A stretch of DNA of 64,000 nt from NCBI GenBank assembly GCA_037951105.1, contig JBAMJV010009760.1:19140-83139 (forward strand). Direction: 5' to 3'. Made by a program: the position numbers and the translations under genes. Source of the DNA: Echinarachnius parma. Its lineage: Eukaryota > Echinodermata > Echinoidea > Clypeasteroida > Echinarachniidae. Of this stretch, positions 54,401 through 63,400 are shown piece by piece. Positions within the stretch are counted from its first letter, which is position 1. The number at the start of each line of letters is the position of its first letter. A model generated the notes under the pieces. That model worked only from the letters and a program-made list of their open reading frames with translations, did not search any database and was not told where the DNA came from.

Positions 54401-57400
54401 CGTGACTCGGCGTAGTCCCAGAGATGACCCCCTCCGTGATATGTGGCCGACCAAGGACAGAGTCAGTATGCCTAGGTTGTTCTATCACGTGAGCAGTAAG
54501 GAGGAGACGCTGTCCGTCAAGTCCGACGAGGGAAGTGAGATGTCCAAGAGTAATCCGGCAGAGATCGGATACGTGGTGAGTGTGAATACTCATACAGACA
54601 TTACCATACTTTTTTGTGTAGCAGGCCGTGCACAGTCAATGCATAGGCGGCAGGTATCAGAGACTTGCCAACACTCGCGTGGTCTTAAGTAAGTACCATA
54701 GACATGTTGACATCCGCTCACTTCTTCGATTGAATGACAATATATTGAAGAGTTAACCATTTCCTGGACTAATTTATACAAGAATCAAACGCCCTAATTC
54801 TCTTCTTTATAATCAATGACACTGGTCATTCAAATGAAAATAGGAGATTTTTATAAAGCACTACGAAAATTGGCTGTTCCTATGCTTGAATCTGCTCCCT
54901 TTGTCAATTGCGTGCAAGTCAATGGGCCGTATGCATAAAAAGTAGCAATTGCTTATAAGCAATTGCTTAAAGCACAAGCAAGAGCTTGTCAAGCAAAAGA
55001 TCAAGTTCAAGCAATTGCTTGAATTCATATGCACAAGCTTTTGCTTGTGCTGAAACCTTTTGCTTGCACTGCCTAAGCAATTGCTTACGTGTTGGACAAA
55101 GGATCGTTACAGTTGTGCGAACATCACACTGCAGGACAACAACATACGCTTCGTGCCCGACCTGGCAGCAGTATTTTTGCTTACGCAAATAGGGGGGAAA
55201 CAGCACAGAGCATTAGGGGGTTTTCTGTGCAGATCGATGGACGAAAATTGCCGTAAAAAGTCTAAAATAACATAAATTGATTAAATATGAAATCACAACA
55301 TAAGCTCTGGAATAAGGAGCTCATAATCATCCTGAAACGGTATGAAAATTTGATCCTTAAACGCGAATGCCCTGAGTAAGCAAGAGCTCAAGCTGGTCTG
55401 GAGGTGCTTGAAAAAATGCAAGCAATTGCTTATCAAGACAAGTAAAAGGTTCGTTTTCTGCATACGGTTTTAAGCAATTGCTTGTTTGGTAAGCAATTGC
55501 TTACGAGCAGTAAGCAATTGCTTGTGCTTGTAAGCAAATGCTTTTGCTTGCAAGCAATTGCTTGTTTTCATGCATACCGATTCAAGCAAAAGGCTAGCAC
55601 AAGCAATTGCTTCTTTTTATGCATACGGCCCAATGACTGAGCGGTATCCAGCCTTGCATAGCAACAACACAAGCCTTCTTTGTTTGGTTCTTTATTCGTT
55701 TCCCTTTTGTAGTACCTCGGCGTGATTCTATTCGTCCTCTTAAATCAATATGTAATATTTCTGACACAAATTTAGAAGAGGGTCTCAAAAACTAACGCTG
55801 ATTCCACAAAGCAAGATTTCCGCATGCTTCATTCATCTTGGTGCAAAGAATTGTCTTTTTTCCCTTTTGAATTTCACGTATTGACTTAAATTTTTGGGGT
55901 TGCATTCTAAAGATAGTAAGATTGCGCATACGCTTCCAGCGCGTGCGTACTGCGTGCAACGAGGAAGAAGGGGTGAATGTTGTGCATAAGCTGCCTCGGG
56001 ATGGGAAAAAAGGGCGCTCGGATGCCATCACCTCTATGGTACTCTGTGCTACAGGGAAATTTTGTGTATGGCTTGTAAATGGTCATACCGTAGTATGACC
56101 ATTTACATTGTAGATGTGTAGGTGTGTCAGCAAATGCCCAACGTTTGTTCTGACTGCTGCAGGAATAAAAATCTTTGAATTTTTTTTCATGTGGTTGTGA
56201 AAATGGTAAGTCCAAAATGTTTCTTTTACACAATCAGTGTACTATTTTGGACCTTAATTTCAATGAGAGTAATATGGCAGAGGTCAGATATGTGGTGAGT
56301 GTGACAGCAACGGCCATACTATTCTAGCGGTCAGACTCGGTGTAATGAGTAAATTGTGTGCACTATCCATGTAGAATTATTATTATTAGTGTTTCCTTTT
56401 TATTTGCTTGTTGTAGGTTAAGATGGTGACAAGGATGATTGCTCGTGGTGTATCCCCCGATAGAGTGGTGATCCTATCTCAGTACCGGCTGCAGTGCAGT
56501 CAGATTGAGAACAGACTGAAAGAGATGGGGCATCCATTCAGCAAGATCAAAGTCAGCACTGTGGTCAAAAGCCAAGGTATAACAAATCTTATTCTTGCTA
56601 TAAAATATATTACTCATTGCGGATATAGTATCGGAAATAATATCGCTAGTGATATTCGTTTGGCTCGCAATGTATGGTCAACAAGGAATCTAAAAAGATC
56701 ACGACGTTTCGTGCGCCGCTGCAACACTTTGTCAGGTGATACAAATCTACTGTAAGCAAGGGAATATATACCCCGTGGTAAGCACAACGCGCTATATCGC
56801 ATGAGCGAGTACGCTCCTAATTGGTCAATAACGGGCAAGGCCTATTGGCCGACGCACACGGGTGCTCGACCAATCAGCAGGCCGCTGGCTCGGCTCGCCT
56901 GTAGGGCGGGAACAATGGCGTGCTCAACCAATCAGCGGGCCGCTGGCTCGGCTCGCCTGTTGGGCAGAAACAATGGCGTATCGGTGCGGGCTGGTCGGGG
57001 AGGTTCATGGCGGCGTATCGTACGCATCCAAAACTCGGGGATATCGATCCCGTTGTCTCTGTTGAAATTATTGGGATTGAGGCGGATATTGGTAGCTTCC
57101 TTTACCCTTCGTGTGTACCAGTGCCGTTCTTGGGAAAGGCACTGAACCCCGTCCCAGTCTGGCTGATGCTGGTTCTCCCAAGCATGTTCGGCTACGGCTG
57201 AGCTGTCAGTACCGTAGAAACCCGCTGTGAAGCACCTATCGATGTTTTGTGTTTAAAGAGCGCTCTCAAACACCGAAAGGGAGACATTATTCAAGAATGC
57301 AAATGGGGTAATGAATAATTGAATATTCATGAGAATAATAACGAAAGTGAATCTCATAAAAACGCCGCCTAAAATAGACAATGTGACTGTGTTTGATATG

Positions 57401-60400
57401 GGGTGTGTACAGGGGATCCCACCCCCACGAAGCTCCTGTCCCCGTTGTTAGTGAAGATTCAAACAGATGAATCAACTCACAGGAACGAACATGAGAGGAC
57501 AATTTGTAATGAAGGTATATAGGATATCTTAAATGCAGACAATCACAGTAAAGCTTCAATATACGCCTACATGTATGGAGTACTATCAACGTTATTGCCC
57601 CCCCCCCCCCCCGTTCGTCAAGTAAACGTTTACCACCTTACACCTCTCTGGGTTGCATTAATTCAGCCACTGGTGGCCTAGATGTATGTGTGTTTATTGT
57701 TTCAATACAATAGTTTCCAGTTGTTCGGTTTAAAGACTCAGGAAAGAGGTAAATGGGGGTATTTGTGACGGTATTATAAGCTTCGTTTGTACGACATAAA
57801 TTGTTATTGTTCATTAAATTCGACGTTGTCACTGACAACTTGCTCCTTCGGTAACACTTTATGCCATGTACATTGCAAGATCATTCATCCACCCACTGAA
57901 CAAAAGCTATTTATGCATACATCAGAATGCTTGACAACAGACAATGCTTGCCTGACCTTTCATAGAAAGCATGTTTGATGAAGCGAGAACGATAACGTGT
58001 GTTCATTCAAACTTAACAAATACATGTATAACCTGATTGTGTCGTGTCGTGTGTCAGCTTCGTATTACCAGGGTCAGATCCAGGAAGGTAAAAAAAGAAA
58101 AATGATTATGAGAAACAAGAATCATGGAAAAGAGATGACACAGCGAATGAATCACAGACAAGTGAAAATAAAAAAATAGAAAAAAAATATTAAAAAAAGC
58201 AAAAAGCAAAAACATAAATGAATGTAACGTGTAATTTACATTTAATCGCAATATAAATATAAACATTGAACTTAATTCCCAAAATAATGTTAACAAAATG
58301 GCACACCTAAGAAGATTCGAACCAGTTCCACCAGGTTGATGGGTTTCGATTTCCGATGAGCTAACTAACAAACTTCATATGTTACGTGGTTTTTATCGTT
58401 CTATATCTCTAAACCTCCATGTCTAAATTAGGTGATATTTGTTAAGTTCGAAAGAACACATGTAATCGTTTTGGCTTTTCTATGAAAGGTCAGACAAGCA
58501 TTGTCTGTTGTCAAGCGCTCTGATGTATGCAGAAATAGCTTCTATTCTTTTCAAGGGGTGCATTATCTTACAAGATTGGGGCAGGGTCTGCATGGAACAA
58601 TACGAATGTGCGTCGTACAAATAAATTATTATACCGTTACAAACACTCACATTCACCCTTTTCCTGAGTCTTTGAACTAGACAACAGGAAACCATTGTAT
58701 TAAAACAATAAACACACATGGGCATACCATAGGCTGAATCAATGTAGTCAAGAGAGGTGTAGGGTGGAAAACGTTTACCTGACAACTGGGGGGGGGGGGG
58801 CATGAACGTTGATAGGTCATGTAGGCCTACATTGAACGCTATATGAATTTGAAATATCCTTATATACATTCATTACAAATTGTCCTCTCATGTTCGTTCC
58901 TGTGAGTTGATTCATCTGTTTGAATTTTCACTAACAACGGGGACAGGAGCTTCGTGGGGTGGGATCCCCTGTACACACCTCATATCAAATACAGTCACAT
59001 TGTCTATTTTGGGCGGCGTTTTCATAGGATTCACCTTCATTATTATTCTCATGAATATTCAACTATTCATGACCATCATTTGCATTCCTGAATACTGTCT
59101 TCCTTTCGTAGTTTGGGAGCGCTCTTTAAAAACAAGACAGCAGCAAGTCATTGATAGGTGCTTCACAGCGGGTTTCTACGGTATGGTGGAGCCTGACATT
59201 TCTCTTATGCTCAGTGATTATTTCTGAAATCGGTCGGGCAGTTTCACCGATGTAGGATCTATCGCATCCTTGGCAAGGGATGTTGTACACAATGCCGTCC
59301 CGTCTGTGTTGAGGAATTGGATCCTTGGGGCGTGTTAGTTGCTGACGTAAGGTGGTATCTGATCTGAAAACCGTTCGGATCCCATGGCTCTCTAGGCGGC
59401 GCCTGAGTTGTTGGGAGACACCATCAATGTACGGCAAGCTGTGAAAGTCTTGTACTCCTTCTGATCCTTGGGTTCTGACGTTCTCTAATTGGTGTTGTGT
59501 ATGAAACGCCGTTGAGACTCAAGGCACTGCGGACACGAGTCCGCTCTTTGCATGGCTGTTGTGGGCTTGTCACAATGCATGACGCTCTGTCAAATAGACA
59601 TTTTACTAGACCTCTCTTCACCGATATGGGATGGTGAGAGTCAAACGCTATATACTGGTCTGTGTGGGTAGGCTTCCTGTAGACTGAGGTGGAGAGCCTG
59701 TGGTTGTCGTGTCGGTGTACTAATGTGTCTAAGAATGCTATCTTCCCTAAAGCACTCCATCTCTGATGTGAACTGAATGGATGGTTGGCGGCTGTTCATG
59801 TGTTTGAGCAGATTGTCTGTTTGTGAGCCGGAGACTATGATGAATGTATCATCTACGTATCTCTTCCAAACCCGAGGAATGCAAGAGAGGGGACATGTGT
59901 CTAACGCTTCTTCCTCAGTCTACAGGAAGCCTACCCACACAGACCAGTATATAGCGTTTTACTCTCACCATCCCATATCGGTGAAGAGAGGTCTGGTCAA
60001 ATGTCTATTTGACAGAGCGTCACGCATTGTGACAAGCCCACAACAGCCATGCAAAGAGCGGACTCGTGTCCGCAGTGCCTTGAGTCTCAACCGTTACCCA
60101 CGCCGTTTCATACACAACACCAAGAAGAGAACGTCAGAACCCAAGGATCAGAAGGAATACAAGACTTTCACAGTCTTGCCGTACATTGATGGTGTCTCCC
60201 AACAACTCAGGCGCCGCCTAGAGAGCCATGGGATCCGAACGGTTTTCGATCAGATACCACTTTACGTCAGCAACTAACACGGCCCAAGGATCCAATTCCT
60301 CAACACAGACGGGACGGCATTGTGTACAACATCCCTTGCCAAGGATGCGATAGATCCTACATCGGTGAAACTGCCTGAATACGAGGTTACACCACTGGGC

Positions 60401-63400
60401 AATGTTCCTTTCGTTAGAAAAACAAGATAATTGTACAGATGTCAGCATCTAAGCATATCCTATTATTTAGTATAATAACAGTAGATTTGGAGACACATTT
60501 CCAATGAGCATCAAAATTTTAAATGAAGTGGGATCATCAAAACTTTAATTACATTTTATAGAACACTGTGCTGCTGGCATGAAACCACATTTGTTCTGCT
60601 TCCGTGTACTACCGTATTTGCTGGTGTATTAACCACACCTTTTTCCAAACAGAAGAACTTGCAAAAAGGGGGGAGTGTTTAATACACAGAGATAAAAATA
60701 TATTTCAGGAAAATACCACATATGGCTATAATATCAGTTCATGTGGAGCAAAAAGCTTGACAGGCATTTGTTATGAATTGTGCTGCCTACAATCAGAAAC
60801 AAATATGTGACTTGTGTTGTTTTATGTTCTAAAAGTTTATAAAAGTTAGGGGGAAAGCATAGTATTTGTATATAGTTTGATTATGTTGCAATGATTCCAA
60901 GCATATTTTTATTATCTAGAAAATGTTTTTTCCCCTTCAATGACAACCCAATGTTGGGGGTGCGGTTAATACACAGGTGCGGTTTATACACCGGTAAATA
61001 CGGTAGCTCTTATATCTGTACTTAGAGATGATTATCAATCATATTAGGCGCTATATAAATCGAGATTATTATTATTATTATTATTATTACTGGAAAAACT
61101 TAATAATTTTGTCTTGGAGACATGGGGTTTTAGGTAACTCGGCCATTTTTCATCCCCTGTCATTTGCTTATTTAGTTTTGAATCGCTCTAAAATTATGGT
61201 AACTTTTATGAGAAGGACCCTCATTATCAAATAAAAGGAAAATGTTGCAAAGTTAAATCTCTTCACTAGGAGAGCAGGATTACTGGAGACACAATATTTC
61301 ACCAATTGTGCCGAGATAGAGGTTTTGACTCTAATGCCTTCAATAATGATGTCTTTTTTTTCTTTTACTCCTGATACACCACATATAACAGGGAGTGAGT
61401 GGGACTATGTGATAATCTCCACGGTTCGCTCAAAGCCGCGCATCGAGATTGAGCCGCGGCCCAGCAAGAGCTGGCTGCGCAAGCACCTGGGCTTTATTAA
61501 CGACGAGAACCAGATGAACGTTGCTCTGACCCGCGCCAAGCGAGGGCTTGTCATCATCGGTAGGTCCCTCATTTCCTTATTTTCTTATTTCTGTATCTAG
61601 ATGAAAGCTGATGAAAAACAGAATACATGCAGTCAAACCTGTCTTAGCTGCCACCTGTCTTATGGCTAGCCAACCTGCATATCTGCTGCATATATAATAG
61701 TGGCCACCAAAACTGATCCCCTGCAGAGAAAAGCAGTGTAGTGAAACCTTGCTATAGAGGTCACGTGAGTACTGTGGCCACTGTATTTGTTTCTCTTGGG
61801 TGGTCACTGCATGTGCACAGGATTGGCTGTATTGAAGTAACTAAAATATGTTCCTTTCATTGCCTACATCTTCGTGATACAACAATTTTTTTAATGAGAG
61901 TCGTGCGCTTTAAACCCACCACGTACTACATCTGATTCTAATCCAACTATAAAAAATGTTGTGATTCACATCAGATTTACAACAAATTGTTCATACTTTT
62001 TTATGCCTCCGCAACAAAATAGCCGGAGGCATTATGTTTTGGGGGTCCATCTGTTCGTACGTATGTACGTCCCTTTCTCGTGATCTCAAGAACCGATTGA
62101 CGGATTCTCACCAAACTTGGTTCATGTACATGTATGTATCTAGGGGTGCCAATGAACTGATTAGATTTTTGGGTCATGAGGTCAAAGGTCACAGGGCTCA
62201 TTTTATATATATGCAAAAATAGCTCGTGATTGCATTATCTGAAGAACCAATTGACTGATTCTCACCAAACTTACTTCATGTATGTATCTTGGGTTGCCAA
62301 TGAACTGATTATATTTTGGGGTCATGAGGTAAAAGGTCACAAGGCTCATTATATATGCAAAAATAGCCTGTGATCGTGTTATCTGAAGGACCAATCAATG
62401 GATTCTCACCAAACTTGGTTCATTTATGTACCTTGGGATGCCAATGAACTGATTAGATTTTGGGTTATGCAAACATAGCTTGGGATCGCGTTATCTCAAG
62501 AACCGATTGAAGGATTCTCACCAAACTTGGTTCATGTATGTATCTTGGGGTGCCAATGAACTGAGTAGATATTGGGGTCATGCAGTCAAAGGTCGCAGGG
62601 CTCAATATAGGCCTATATGCTAAATTAGCTCATAATTGCAAAATCTCAAGAACTGAATGTCAGATTACCATCAAACTTGGTACCTGAATATACATGTATC
62701 TCAGGAAGCCATTGTAGCCATCAGATTTTGGGGTCATGAGGTCAAATTTCAAGGTCACAGGACTCATTATGCCAAAATAGCTTGTAATATCTCAAGAACC
62801 AATTGACAAATGACCATCAAACTTTGTACCTATTTGTATCTTGGGGAGCTAATAAACTGATAAGATTTTGGGTGTCATTACAACAAAGGTCAAGGCTACG
62901 GCTCGTATATATGCAAAATTAGCTCATGATTGTGATATATCCGATCGGATAGACAGATTACTATCAAAATCGATTTGACATATTAATTTGGGCAATTAAA
63001 TCATGCAATGGCGGAGGCATCATTTTCGACTGCACGCACAGTCAAAGATCCGTCTAGTTGTTTTAATTATCCGCAATTGTTTCTGTTTTGATGAAGAAAA
63101 TATTGGCTGAATTTGTGTCCAAGTAACAAATTACCAAAATTCTACGACCAGATAATTGGTCGTTGTCTCAGAAAGGTCAAGTCAGGTCACAACCCTGATG
63201 AAGATCGACTGTAAGATGACAGCTAAAAATTTGAGGAGGTTAAATACTTGTATTGTGATCAAAAGTTTAAAATGTTTATCCAAATAACAATATTATTTTT
63301 CTCTTTCAGGGAACCAACATCTGCTGAAGACTCATGAGTGCTGGAGAGAGCTCCTGGAGCTGTACGACCAGACAGGGTGCCTGAAAGAAGCCCGCCAGTT

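Larger units (their letters stand above)
60400..61335 (+). repeat. Diverged partial copy of the 1.08-kb unit
   Basis: It follows positions 33040-33520 of the tandem array (cagatgtcagcatctaagca, ggagacatggggttttaggt) with many substitutions. It is interrupted by insertions at 60609-61006 and about 61022-61090. Confidence 0.82.
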
